Part shown: piece by piece, positions 33,392 to 42,368 of the stretch
Numbering within the stretch: the stretch's first letter is position 1
Layout of the letters: each line of letters begins with the position of its first letter
DNA from: CBDBCK01 sp965203345
Lineage (GTDB): Bacteria; Chloroflexota; Dehalococcoidia; Lucifugimonadales; Lucifugimonadaceae
Length of the DNA: 64,000 nt
Assembly: GCA_965203345.1 (NCBI GenBank)
Contig: CBDBCK010000028.1
Location: forward strand, 620,001 to 684,000
Reading direction: 5' to 3'
Notes under the pieces: model-generated
What the model was told of the DNA's origin: nothing
Seen by the model: the letters and a program-made list of their open reading frames with translations, nothing else
Database searches by the model: none
Made by a program: the position numbers and the translations under genes

Positions 33392-35077
33392 ATGTCCGGT
33401 GATATTTTAGTGCTCGTTCTTAGTGTTGCTACGGTTTTAGCTACACTTGCCGCCGGAGCGGTATATGTAAGGCGGCGCGGACGTGACTTGGAATCTTTCC
33501 TCACCGCGAGAGGATCTCTTAGTCCCGCTATGTCATTAGCGACTGTTGTCGCTTCCATAATGGGAGGGTGGATACTGTTTAGTCCCGCTGAAACGGCGAC
33601 CTTTGCTGGCCTGATTGCAGTAATTGGTTATGGCGTGGCCCAAGCCCTGCCGTTGTTCGGGTATGCTTTCCTTGGTCCTAAAATACGGCAGTTGGCGCCG
33701 CAGGGAAGATCGCTTACCGACTTTGTATGGTTCCGATACGGGAAGGTGATGTACGTAGTTACTGCTGGTTTCATACTGTTCTATATGGTAGTGTTTGCAG
33801 GAGCCGAAATGGGTGCTATTGCCCGTGTGCTGGATCTGACAACCGATCTACCATTGCTCCCGACCATAATCGGTATAGCGATTGCGACGCTCGCATATAC
33901 AGCATACGGTGGTTTGCGCGCCTCTATATTCACTGATCGCATCCAATTCTTGGCGATACTTCCTCTTATCGCGGCTGTTCTTGGGGCTTCAATAGCGTCG
34001 CTCGGCGGCTGGAGCGCAGCGTTTCAGCCCGTCAGTGAAAATTTTCCTGAACTTCTGGACTTGAGTTACAGGCCTGGAATAGAACTGAGCGTGACGTTTT
34101 TTATAGGGATATTAGCGGCGAACTTGTTTCATCAAGGGTTCTGGCAGCGAGTGTACGCTGCTGAGAACGATACCGCGGTACGCCGCGGTTTTTTGGCTGG
34201 AGGCGTGATAGTTATTGTTCTTGTAGTAGCGGGTGGTCTATTTGGACTTTGGGCGGTGGGACAGGATGTTTTGAGTAGGAACAGTCCTGCAGCTATAGCG
34301 CTTTTTGCTCTGGCTCTTGAAATATTACCGTTTTGGGCTATAGTTTTGCTTGTCTTGCTTGCGCTAATACTGGTGATGAGCAGCATTGACACTTTGCTGA
34401 ACGGTATGGCGAGTTTAATTGCAGCTGATACCGCCCGTTTACGTCCTCAGACGTCTCCTAAAAATTTGCTCTTATCAGCGCGAGTAGTTACCGCGCTTCT
34501 GACGGTTCCCGCTATATTGATAGGCTACTTTTTTGAAAGTGTTTTGTACCCGTTCTTTCTGGCTGATCTTGTGTGCGCCGCGGGTGCTATTCCTGTGTTT
34601 TTGGGTATGTATTCGCGACGTTTTGGGTCAAAAGCGGCCATAGTCAGTCTAGTAGCTGGGCTTATATGCGGGGCGGTTTTCTTCCCTACACCAAGCCTCA
34701 CTGGATGGTGGGAGTGGGCACCTCTAACCGGTGTGTGGGACGTGCTTGCCTCTGGTAGGTTGCTCGCGTCATTCTTGGCAGCGGTAGTTGTGTCAGGTTT
34801 GGTTGCTGCTCTATTTTTGCTTGTTGCACGCATCAGATCTGAAGAAGGGTACGACCTAGAAGAGATAGCTTTGAAGGTTAGCTCGATCACCGTTACAGAT
34901 CGAGCGGCAACTTATAAGGAAGGGCAGCGCACAGTCCCTGCAGGCCGAGAATTGTCGGGATTGGTATCGGCAAGAAGACGCGCTCGCGCTAAGCGTAACC
35001 TAGGTGGGCACAGATTTGGATCGCTGCTGAAGGAGGTGGCGAGACGATTAAGCTTACGAAAGAATAACCGTGCCTAA
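33392..35077 (+). CDS. Sodium:solute symporter, predicted thiamine/HMP transporter (ThiV-like)
   Basis: 561 aa. An SSS-family membrane protein with about 13 hydrophobic segments, the ARGSLSPAMSLATVVASIMGG-like first half of the LeuT fold and a basic C-terminal tail. I start it at the ATG 33392, which has AGGAG 7 bases upstream, rather than at the TTG at 33368 in the riboswitch terminator. The TPP riboswitch directly upstream indicates uptake of thiamine or a precursor; SSS proteins under TPP riboswitches (ThiV) import the pyrimidine HMP in SAR11. Substrate is an inference from regulation. Confidence 0.85.
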   Translation: MSGDILVLVLSVATVLATLAAGAVYVRRRGRDLESFLTARGSLSPAMSLATVVASIMGGWILFSPAETATFAGLIAVIGYGVAQALPLFGYAFLGPKIRQLAPQGRSLTDFVWFRYGKVMYVVTAGFILFYMVVFAGAEMGAIARVLDLTTDLPLLPTIIGIAIATLAYTAYGGLRASIFTDRIQFLAILPLIAAVLGASIASLGGWSAAFQPVSENFPELLDLSYRPGIELSVTFFIGILAANLFHQGFWQRVYAAENDTAVRRGFLAGGVIVIVLVVAGGLFGLWAVGQDVLSRNSPAAIALFALALEILPFWAIVLLVLLALILVMSSIDTLLNGMASLIAADTARLRPQTSPKNLLLSARVVTALLTVPAILIGYFFESVLYPFFLADLVCAAGAIPVFLGMYSRRFGSKAAIVSLVAGLICGAVFFPTPSLTGWWEWAPLTGVWDVLASGRLLASFLAAVVVSGLVAALFLLVARIRSEEGYDLEEIALKVSSITVTDRAATYKEGQRTVPAGRELSGLVSARRRARAKRNLGGHRFGSLLKEVARRLSLRKNNRA

Positions 35078-35266
35078 TGTATCCTCGGAGTTTATTGGAT
35101 AACTGTTTGCCTGCCGATTCAAGAGTAGATGAACGAGTGTCGTTGTTTAGGCTTGATCGCGTAATACGTTAACCTAATATCGGTAAGAGGAGTGTTTGGA
35201 TTCATGGTTACCGTATTTAGAAGACGTCCACCTTGTCCATCCTCACTTGATTAGAAAGGGCTATTA

Positions 35267-36751
35267 ATGGAATATGAGGCAGTTATAGGTCTTGAGACCC
35301 ATATACAACTTTCAACTGCAAGCAAAATGTTCTGTTCGTGCAGTGCGCGTTTCCAAGATGTGGAGCCTAATACGCTTGTATGCCCTGTTTGTCTCGCGTT
35401 ACCAGGGGCTCTTCCTACAGTAAACCGAAATGCCGTGGAATCGGCTATTCAGATAGGATTAGCTCTGAACTGTGAAGTGGCATCAGAGACTAAATTCGAT
35501 CGTAAGAACTACATTTATCCCGACCTAATGAAAGGGTATCAGATATCCCAATATGATATCCCGATATGTTACGGTGGCTGGTTGGAACTGGACTGCTCTC
35601 CGCCCTTTGTGATAAGGATAGAGCGCGTGCACATGGAAGAAGACGTCGCCAAGCTGATCCATGTGGGTACAGGAAAAACAGCGTCATCGTTACTGGATAT
35701 GAACCGTTCGGGTTTGCCTCTTATGGAGGTGGTTACCAGGCCTGATTTCCGAACTTCAGAGCAGGTGGAGCTGTATATTGAGATGTTACAATCCATAGTC
35801 CGCTACCTTGGGGTAGGTACGGCTAATATGGAGGAAGGTTCCTTCCGTTGCGACGCCAATGTAAGCTTGCGGCCGGTCGGTTTGGATGTCCTAAATAAGA
35901 AGGTTGAACTGAAGAACATGAACAGAGTGAGTGCTGTTGGACGGGCTGTGCGCTTTGAGATAGAGCGTCAGCGGATGATATACGAGGAAGGAGGCGAACC
36001 AAGACAAGAGACTTGGGGTTGGGATGATGCCGCTGGTGAGCCGCGTCTTCAGCGAAGCAAGGAGGAGGCAAACGATTATCGCTATTTCCCCGAGCCTGAT
36101 CTGCCTGCTATATCTGTCCTGCCAGAGTGGCTTGATGAGGTGAAATCCCGAATGCCGGAGTTACCTTCAGTTAGAAAACGCCGCCTGATGGATGATTGGG
36201 CTCTCTCTGATTACGATGCATCCGTCATAACGGCTTCCAGATTTGCTGCCGACTACTTTGACGCTGCTCTCGCCTTTGTACCGGCAAGCAGTTCCATGGA
36301 AGACAAGATGCCTATCGCCAAGAATATGGCCAATTGGTTCAATACAGAGATGATCCGTATGTTTGATGAGAGCGGTTCAGGTTTGTCATTTGAAGACAAA
36401 GTGAAACCTAATAACTTTTTCTTGCTTTCGGAGAAGTTTAGGCAGGGCGAGATAACTAACAGTGGCTTCAAGCAGGTGTTACAGGCGATGTTTGAGACGG
36501 GGAAATCGCCGGAGGAGCTTATATTTGAGATGAACCTCGCAAAAGTTGATGACGTCGTATCGCTGGAACCGATGGTAGTGGATGTGGTCTCATCTAATCC
36601 GAAAGTAGTACAGGACTACGCCAAGGGTAAAACAGCGGCGGCGAAATTCCTTGTAGGGCAGGTGATGAAAGCGACACGAGGGACAGCCGATGCTAAAACG
36701 GTCTTACGTTTGATTGAAAAGGAACTGGCAAGGAAGGTTCAAGCTCAGTAG
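35267..36751 (+). CDS. gatB: Aspartyl/glutamyl-tRNA amidotransferase subunit B
   Basis: 494 aa, full length. The kinase domain opens with EAVIGLETHIQLSTASKMFC and contains the zinc-type Cys CSCSAR...CPVCLALPG, DRKNYIYPDLMKGYQISQ-type stretch and the C-terminal YqeY-like tail domain that holds tRNA. With GatA and GatC (not in the window) it amidates Glu-tRNA(Gln) or Asp-tRNA(Asn). AGAAAGGG ahead of the ATG is a plausible ribosome site. Confidence 0.95.
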   Translation: MEYEAVIGLETHIQLSTASKMFCSCSARFQDVEPNTLVCPVCLALPGALPTVNRNAVESAIQIGLALNCEVASETKFDRKNYIYPDLMKGYQISQYDIPICYGGWLELDCSPPFVIRIERVHMEEDVAKLIHVGTGKTASSLLDMNRSGLPLMEVVTRPDFRTSEQVELYIEMLQSIVRYLGVGTANMEEGSFRCDANVSLRPVGLDVLNKKVELKNMNRVSAVGRAVRFEIERQRMIYEEGGEPRQETWGWDDAAGEPRLQRSKEEANDYRYFPEPDLPAISVLPEWLDEVKSRMPELPSVRKRRLMDDWALSDYDASVITASRFAADYFDAALAFVPASSSMEDKMPIAKNMANWFNTEMIRMFDESGSGLSFEDKVKPNNFFLLSEKFRQGEITNSGFKQVLQAMFETGKSPEELIFEMNLAKVDDVVSLEPMVVDVVSSNPKVVQDYAKGKTAAAKFLVGQVMKATRGTADAKTVLRLIEKELARKVQAQ

Positions 36752-36823
36752 TTCCAAAAGAGTGTCCAGAGCTGATTGTTAGCGGTTACGCCAGAGTAGC
36801 ACAAATTAGTTGCGAAGGATAGC

Positions 36824-37279
36824 TCAACTTGCTAGCTGTTTTAGAGCATTTTCCAAGGCATCCCAAGGCAGAAGAGCACACTTTATTCGCACCGGGTATT
36901 TGCGCACTCCGGCGAGCGCTGTTAAGTCTTCAAGAGAACTCAACTCTCTTTCTGTCAGATCGTCCTGTTGAGTTGAGCGCATTAACTTTCTGAACCTCTC
37001 TGCTATAGTTCGGGCTTGGTTTACGTCTAGCTCCCCTACGACCTCGGCCATGAGCGACCCGGAGGACTGACTAACGGCGCATCCTCTGCCGGAAACACTT
37101 AGTGCCTCTAATTTGTCCTTGCCTCGGATCCGGACTGAGGTTTCATCCCCGCAGAACGGGTTTAGCAAGTTGGTCTGGACGTTGAAGTGTTCAAGTGGAG
37201 TGGACTTTCTTGGATTATTGTAGTGATCCAAGATTACTTCTCTATATAGTTCTTCCAAATCTTGATTCGGCCGATTCAT
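36824..37279 (-). CDS. sufU: SufU-type Fe-S scaffold / sulfur-transfer protein
   Basis: 151 aa with the three conserved Cys (NPFCGDE, GRGCAVSQSSGSLM, RIKCALLPW) and the Asp of GD that bind zinc in SufU. In Suf systems of this type it accepts persulfide from SufS and hands it to SufBCD. It starts 4 bp inside the end of sufS. Confidence 0.93.
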   Translation of the reverse strand: MNRPNQDLEELYREVILDHYNNPRKSTPLEHFNVQTNLLNPFCGDETSVRIRGKDKLEALSVSGRGCAVSQSSGSLMAEVVGELDVNQARTIAERFRKLMRSTQQDDLTERELSSLEDLTALAGVRKYPVRIKCALLPWDALENALKQLAS

Positions 37280-38541
37280 CTTGAAAAGAACTCCTCTGCT
37301 TGCTCAAGACCTTCAAAAAGGAAATCCACCTCGTCAAAAGAGTTATAGACATAAAAACTGGCACGCGCCACGGCTGGAGATCCGTAACTATGGACGAGCG
37401 GCATAGCACAATGGTGACCTGTTCGTATAGCTATCCCCATACCGTCAAGGAAGGTCCCAAGGTCGTGAGGATGGATGTATTCGTGAAGAAACGACACAAC
37501 ACCGCCTCTTTCTTCGCCGGCCGGAGGGCCTATGACCTTGAATCGCTCGAATTCCTTGAACCGTTCCATAGTGTAGTCTGCCAGCTCCCTTTCATGTTGC
37601 CACACTTTTTCCATGCCTATGTTTTGGAGATAGTCTATGGCTGCTTTTGTGCCTATGGATCCAGCTATGTTAGGAGTGCCAGCCTCAAATTTGTAGGGGA
37701 GAGTGTTCCATTGAGCAGATTCGTAGGTTACTTCAAGTATCATATCGCCGCCGAACATTAGTGGTTGCATGTCATCTAGTAGTTCCTTACGCCCGCAGAG
37801 GACGCCTACGCCGGTTGGCCCTAGCATTTTGTGAGCAGAAAACGCCAGAAAATCGCACCCTAGAGCCTGCATGCTGACTGGGAAGTGTGGCACGCTTTGA
37901 GCGCCGTCGATCACTAATATCGCTCCATGCTGATGTGCCTGCTTTGCTAGCTCCTCCACGGGATTCACTACACCCAGTACATTCGACATATGTGCGGCGG
38001 CTACGATGCGTGTACGGTCGTCAATAAGACGTAATATTTCGTTCCCATCCAGCTTTCCAGACTCTTCCAAAGGTATGATACGCAACTCTGCACCGCGCCT
38101 CTTGGAGAGCTGCTGCCAAGGCACTATATCGGAGTGATGCTCCATAGCGGTGGTTACTATATTATCCCCCTCATTTACATTAGCGTCACCCCAACAATAA
38201 GCCACTATGTTCAATGATTCAGTGGTGTTCCGTGTCCATATAACGCCCTCCCTTGTAGGCGCGCCTACAAATTCAGACACTGCAGTTCTGGCATCCTCAT
38301 AAGTTTCCGTGGCTTCTACGCTAAGCGTGTGGACACCGCGATGCACGTTTGCATTCAAGCGACAGTAGTAGTCTGATATGGCGCTTATCACCTGGCTAGG
38401 TGTTTGGGAAGTAGCGGCGCTGTCCAGGTAAACCAGCGGTAGCCCTCCTATCTCTCGCGTAAAAATAGGAAACTGCGCTCTTATGCTTTCCGCGTCAACG
38501 GTCGCTTTTAGACGCGAGCCTGAGCCGTCAGTAGGCTTCAA
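37276..38541 (-). CDS. sufS: SufS cysteine desulfurase
   Basis: 421 aa class-V PLP enzyme: the PLP Lys in FSAHKMLGPTGVGVL, DGAQSVPH, and the mobile active-site Cys in RTGHHCAMPLV. It takes sulfur from cysteine for Fe-S cluster assembly. The first ~14 codons overlap the end of the Rieske gene, so a later start is possible, but EAESIRAQFPIF-type conserved sequence begins only at about residue 16, giving room for this. Confidence 0.94.
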   Translation of the reverse strand: MKPTDGSGSRLKATVDAESIRAQFPIFTREIGGLPLVYLDSAATSQTPSQVISAISDYYCRLNANVHRGVHTLSVEATETYEDARTAVSEFVGAPTREGVIWTRNTTESLNIVAYCWGDANVNEGDNIVTTAMEHHSDIVPWQQLSKRRGAELRIIPLEESGKLDGNEILRLIDDRTRIVAAAHMSNVLGVVNPVEELAKQAHQHGAILVIDGAQSVPHFPVSMQALGCDFLAFSAHKMLGPTGVGVLCGRKELLDDMQPLMFGGDMILEVTYESAQWNTLPYKFEAGTPNIAGSIGTKAAIDYLQNIGMEKVWQHERELADYTMERFKEFERFKVIGPPAGEERGGVVSFLHEYIHPHDLGTFLDGMGIAIRTGHHCAMPLVHSYGSPAVARASFYVYNSFDEVDFLFEGLEQAEEFFSR

Positions 38542-38839
38542 TATCCACTTCCACTACGCCGTTTTGTACTCGAACCGGATAAGTCTGAACAGGGGAAAAC
38601 GCTGGTGGAGTCAGAGCTTCTCCTGTAGTTACGTCAAAGTCCGCTCCATGTCTTGGGCAGGTTATCCTCCGGCTTTCAACACAAGCTGTATCAAACGATG
38701 AGCCATCGTGAGAACAAACGTCTTCTATTGCGTAGTATTCTCCGCTGACGTTGCATATAACTATCTCCACGCCTCCCACCTCCGTCAGGAATGCTTCTCC
38801 TGGCTTTATGTCTTCAATTTGTGCTGCTTGGTAGTACAT
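38528..38839 (-). CDS. Rieske-type [2Fe-2S] ferredoxin in the suf cluster
   Basis: 103 aa from the ATG at 38839, which has AGGAGA 7 bases upstream. CSH...CPRHGADFDV provides the Cys-X-His and Cys-X2-His cluster ligands of NirD/BphF-like small Rieske proteins. Located between sufD and sufS, it is probably an electron donor for cluster assembly or an early client. Confidence 0.9.
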   Translation of the reverse strand: MYYQAAQIEDIKPGEAFLTEVGGVEIVICNVSGEYYAIEDVCSHDGSSFDTACVESRRITCPRHGADFDVTTGEALTPPAFSPVQTYPVRVQNGVVEVDIEAY

Positions 38840-38858
38840 AGCCGTTCTCCTGTGCAAT

Positions 38859-40190
38859 CTATATGGTTTTAGGCATATCTAGATCGGCTGCGTCAAGCAT
38901 GGAAGGCATTAGAGTCTCTGCCGCCCGTTCGGCATAATCAAGAAGAGACGGCTCTTCAAACTTATCTAGTATTTCGCTTACAAACCCGCGTACAAGCATT
39001 GCGCGGGCAGAACGAAGGTCTAGCCCGCGTGATTGTAAGTAGAATATAGCGTTTTCATCCACATGCCCTGCCGTGGCTCCGTGAGCACACTTTACGTCGT
39101 CTGCATATATTTCAAGACTAGGCTTGGTATCTATCTCGGCTCCCCGCGAAAGCACAAGGTTTAGATCCTTCTGTTCTGCCTCCGTCTTCTGCGCGTCAGG
39201 GGCGACTTTTATCTTACCGCTGAAGACAGCTTGAGACTTTCCAGACAGCACACCCTTCAGAAATTGACGGCTTGTGCAGTGTGGCTTCCAATGCGTTGTG
39301 TTTATCTCATTACTCTGATGCTGACGATCAGTTGTGAGGTAAAGTCCTTCTATGGAGCACTCAGCCCTGGGCTCGTTCAGGTGCACGTGCAGGTCGTAGC
39401 GTCCTATGGCAGCACCTAGAGCTAAGGATATCGTCTCAAACTTTGATCCTTCCCTTTGTGCAACGCGCTGAGAGCATATATGGTACGAACTACCGTTTTC
39501 TATCTGTATCCTGTAATGACGAAGTGACGCGCCATGAGAAATGTCTATCTCCGATACTCCGGACAAGAGCTGCGATCCTTCGCTTAGATTGACGTAGGAT
39601 TCTATGATGCTTGCGGAACTGTTCTCTCTGCACAAGATAAGAGAGCGCGGGTAGGTCGCATGGTAAGGTTTATCTTCCGACATGATAAAGAGAAGGTGGA
39701 TAGGATGTTCCGCCTCTGTACCTTCCCCTATCTCAATGTAGGCCCCGTCCTGCATGTACGCGGTGCTGAGCGATACGAATGCGTCCTCTTTGTAGGGAGC
39801 CAGGGCACCTAAATGTTGTAACACTTTCTCTGGGTACCGGCTTAAGGCTTCCTTCAAGCTTGAAACTACAAGCCCTTTAGATGGTTGAATTAGGGATAGT
39901 TTAGGAGAGAACCTTCCGTTCACAAAAACCAGGTTGTGCCATGAGTTGTCCCAAGGTGCCTTGTTTGGAACTTCTTCAACTACGGTAGGGGAGGCGAGGC
40001 TAAAATGCCTACGGGCTATTGAGCGCACGTTTGTATACTTCCACAGCTCGTTGCCGCGCCGTACAACGGGAAAACCTAGCCGCAGAAACTCTTTACGTGC
40101 TTTCGTTCTTAGTGTCTCGAGAGCAAGGGAGGTAGGCAGGTTGCGGAGCTCACTTTCGTAAAAAGCAGGAACGTCTGTTGCCTGAGTCAT
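38859..40190 (-). CDS. sufD: SufD, Fe-S assembly scaffold subunit
   Basis: 443 aa. The right-handed beta-helix region and the C-terminal SufBD core (HGATAGHVDENAIFYLQSRGL...AR.MLVRGFVSEI) are clear; the His of HGA is the conserved cluster-site residue. It forms the SufBC2D complex. Start 2 bp after the sufC stop. Confidence 0.93.
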   Translation of the reverse strand: MTQATDVPAFYESELRNLPTSLALETLRTKARKEFLRLGFPVVRRGNELWKYTNVRSIARRHFSLASPTVVEEVPNKAPWDNSWHNLVFVNGRFSPKLSLIQPSKGLVVSSLKEALSRYPEKVLQHLGALAPYKEDAFVSLSTAYMQDGAYIEIGEGTEAEHPIHLLFIMSEDKPYHATYPRSLILCRENSSASIIESYVNLSEGSQLLSGVSEIDISHGASLRHYRIQIENGSSYHICSQRVAQREGSKFETISLALGAAIGRYDLHVHLNEPRAECSIEGLYLTTDRQHQSNEINTTHWKPHCTSRQFLKGVLSGKSQAVFSGKIKVAPDAQKTEAEQKDLNLVLSRGAEIDTKPSLEIYADDVKCAHGATAGHVDENAIFYLQSRGLDLRSARAMLVRGFVSEILDKFEEPSLLDYAERAAETLMPSMLDAADLDMPKTI

Positions 40191-40191
40191 A

Positions 40192-40956
40192 TCAGGCTTT
40201 CTCCCTCTGTCCGTTTATACTTTCATAGCCCTCCACTTCTATCTGTGCCGATAGCTCTTTTCCTCCAGAGCGGACTATCCTGCCACCGACAAGGATGTGG
40301 ACAAAGTCTGGCTCAATATAGCGCAGTATGCGGTTATAGTGGGTAACTATCAAGAAAGAACGGTCTGGGGATCTCAGCCTGTTGACACTTTCGCCGACCA
40401 CCCTTAATGCGTCTACGTCCAAGCCCGAATCGGTCTCATCCAATATTGCCAGCCGAGGCGATAGGACAGCCATCTGCAAAACTTCGTGTCGCTTCTTTTC
40501 ACCACCAGAGAAGCCTTCGTTGAGGCCACGCTTGACAAGCTCCTTATGGAAACCTATTTTTTCTACCTCTCCGTCAAACAGCTCGGAAAACTGTCTCACG
40601 CTCATTTTCTTTTCTCCCCGCGCTTCCCGTATTGAGTCACTGGCCGCTTTCAGGAACTGCCAAGGTCTGACGCCCGGTATCTCCGCGGGATACTGCAATG
40701 CCAGAAATATACCCAAGTGTGCACGCTCATTCGGTGGCATATCAATTATGCTTTCGCCGTCTAACAGGGCGTCTCCACCGGTAATTGCATAGTCGGGGCG
40801 TCCAGCCAGTGCGTTTGCTAGGGTAGATTTGCCTGAACCGTTCGGCCCCATAATTGCGTGCACTTCCCCTTCGTTAATCGAAAGGTTCACTCCATGGAGG
40901 ATTTCTTCATTCTCATCGTCCGCAACCGCGACTCGCAACTCTCTCACTTCTAGCAT
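40192..40956 (-). CDS. sufC: SufC, Fe-S assembly ATPase
   Basis: ABC-type ATPase: Walker A GPNGSGKST, signature FSGGEKKR, Walker B LAILDETDSGLD. Two adjacent ATGs (40959 and 40956) follow AAGGAG; the second has the better spacing (5 bases), so I use it. The frame open to 40989 has no support. ATP hydrolysis remodels SufB-SufD during cluster formation. Confidence 0.94.
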   Translation of the reverse strand: MLEVRELRVAVADDENEEILHGVNLSINEGEVHAIMGPNGSGKSTLANALAGRPDYAITGGDALLDGESIIDMPPNERAHLGIFLALQYPAEIPGVRPWQFLKAASDSIREARGEKKMSVRQFSELFDGEVEKIGFHKELVKRGLNEGFSGGEKKRHEVLQMAVLSPRLAILDETDSGLDVDALRVVGESVNRLRSPDRSFLIVTHYNRILRYIEPDFVHILVGGRIVRSGGKELSAQIEVEGYESINGQREKA

Positions 40957-41270
40957 CATTGCTCCTTGCCTACCTGAAAGCGGTTCCATCTTATACTCTG
41001 TCCAATTCCCTGCTCAGCACATTAGAAACCAGTTATTATTCTATATTATTGCTACCAAGGTTAAGGCGGGAGTGCTTGGCTCAAGCATAAAGCCTGTTTG
41101 CCCTCTTTCTGTGACTCTAATCACTAGATCAACCTAAGTAGCTGTATAAAGGTTTGTGGTTAAAACCGTAGCTACTAGAACAAGGACTTGTGGGTACATT
41201 GTCGAATAGAACGCGTCCCTTAGTATTTAAGGTATAAGACAGTCTAATATATCTTGAAGTTGAATTAATT

Positions 41271-41696
41271 ATGATGAGCCAAGAGAGCTTACCTTTAGGA
41301 AAACCTATATTGCTATTCGATGGTAAATGTCCCATGTGCACAGGCTGGGTTCGTTTCATAATGCTCATGATGCATTCAAACGAGTTGATGATTGCGACTA
41401 TGCAAGGCAAAACAGGCCAAGAGCTGCTTGCTAGGTACGACTTCCCCCTGATTGATTTGGGTTCTAACCTTTACATAAACTCGGACGGCGAACCATATAC
41501 AAAGTCGGATGCGTTTATAGCTGTCCTTTCTCATCTTCGTTGGCCTTGGCCTATCTTGCGTGCAGTTAGATTCATACCTCGCCCGTTGCGTGATCGTATA
41601 TACGACGTTATTGCAGATAATCGGTACAGGGTTTTTGGTGCAAAGGAGGAGTGCTACCTGCTAAGCGAAGAAGAGAATGAACAGTTTATTTTGTGA
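41271..41696 (+). CDS. DCC-family (DUF393) thiol-disulfide oxidoreductase-like protein
   Basis: 141 aa with the family motif FDGKCPMC near residue 17-24, WWPW-like WPWPILRAVRFIPRPLRDRIYD and RYRVFG. DCC proteins are small and presumed redox-active through the CxxC pair; substrate unknown. It is on the plus strand, alone, between sufC and the HNH gene, and interrupts the suf cluster. ATG at 41271 or 41274. Confidence 0.87.
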   Translation: MMSQESLPLGKPILLFDGKCPMCTGWVRFIMLMMHSNELMIATMQGKTGQELLARYDFPLIDLGSNLYINSDGEPYTKSDAFIAVLSHLRWPWPILRAVRFIPRPLRDRIYDVIADNRYRVFGAKEECYLLSEEENEQFIL

Positions 41697-41730
41697 AGAA
41701 GCGCAGGTGGCTTACGTCCTCAGTCAGGTT

Positions 41731-42300
41731 TTATTTCTTACGCATGCCTTCCCGGGTGTAGAGCGCGCGGAACTCCTCATGATTCATCGTACCCTTCCGC
41801 ACGTTGCAAGTTCGACATACTAAATGAAGGTTTGCCAGTCTATTTGAGCCTCCATGTGCCAAAGGTGTTTTATGATCTACGTCAAACAGGTCAGGAGGGA
41901 AAGAACGCCGGCAGTAGGGGCATTCGACTTGGCCGCGTTTGTTTCTATTCTTCCATATGAGGAATTCCCTCTCAAGTTTCATGGAGACTCTGCGCGTTAT
42001 CCTGTCTCTCGGGTTCCGAAAAACTAGGTAAACCACTAGTACTACCACCAACGTGGCTCCAGTAATTGCTACAAAGGTAAACAAGCCGCCATATATGGGG
42101 AGCTCCACTATCCAGTTAATCGCGGCGTTGTAGATAGCGTATGTGGGTTCTAGGACCGTGTCAAGACTGTAAGCAATGTATCCGCGTACGGTTTCCCTCT
42201 CGTCCTGAAACGGAAAATTATTGAGCGGCAGATAGGATAAGATCGTAAAAGCAACAACTAAAGTCAGCAGTAAGGTAAAGAAAACCAGTCTGATCTTCAT
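41731..42300 (-). CDS. Membrane-anchored HNH endonuclease
   Basis: 189 aa. Two hydrophobic segments (residues ~5-25 and ~72-95) precede a cytoplasmic HNH nuclease: CPYCRRSFPPDLFDVDHKTPLAHGG...LHLVCRTCNVRKG, with both structural CxxC pairs and the catalytic DH and N residues. Membrane anchoring of an HNH nuclease is unusual; roles in competence, DNA uptake or envelope-associated defence are conceivable but unsupported. It lies in sufB direction, 68 bp downstream of it. Confidence 0.85.
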   Translation of the reverse strand: MKIRLVFFTLLLTLVVAFTILSYLPLNNFPFQDERETVRGYIAYSLDTVLEPTYAIYNAAINWIVELPIYGGLFTFVAITGATLVVVLVVYLVFRNPRDRITRRVSMKLEREFLIWKNRNKRGQVECPYCRRSFPPDLFDVDHKTPLAHGGSNRLANLHLVCRTCNVRKGTMNHEEFRALYTREGMRKK

Positions 42301-42368
42301 ACTCTTATTAGTAGGAGCGGATTGTTTCTGAGTGCTATCCTAGTTTTCGGCTTGTGCAGCTCTTGTCG

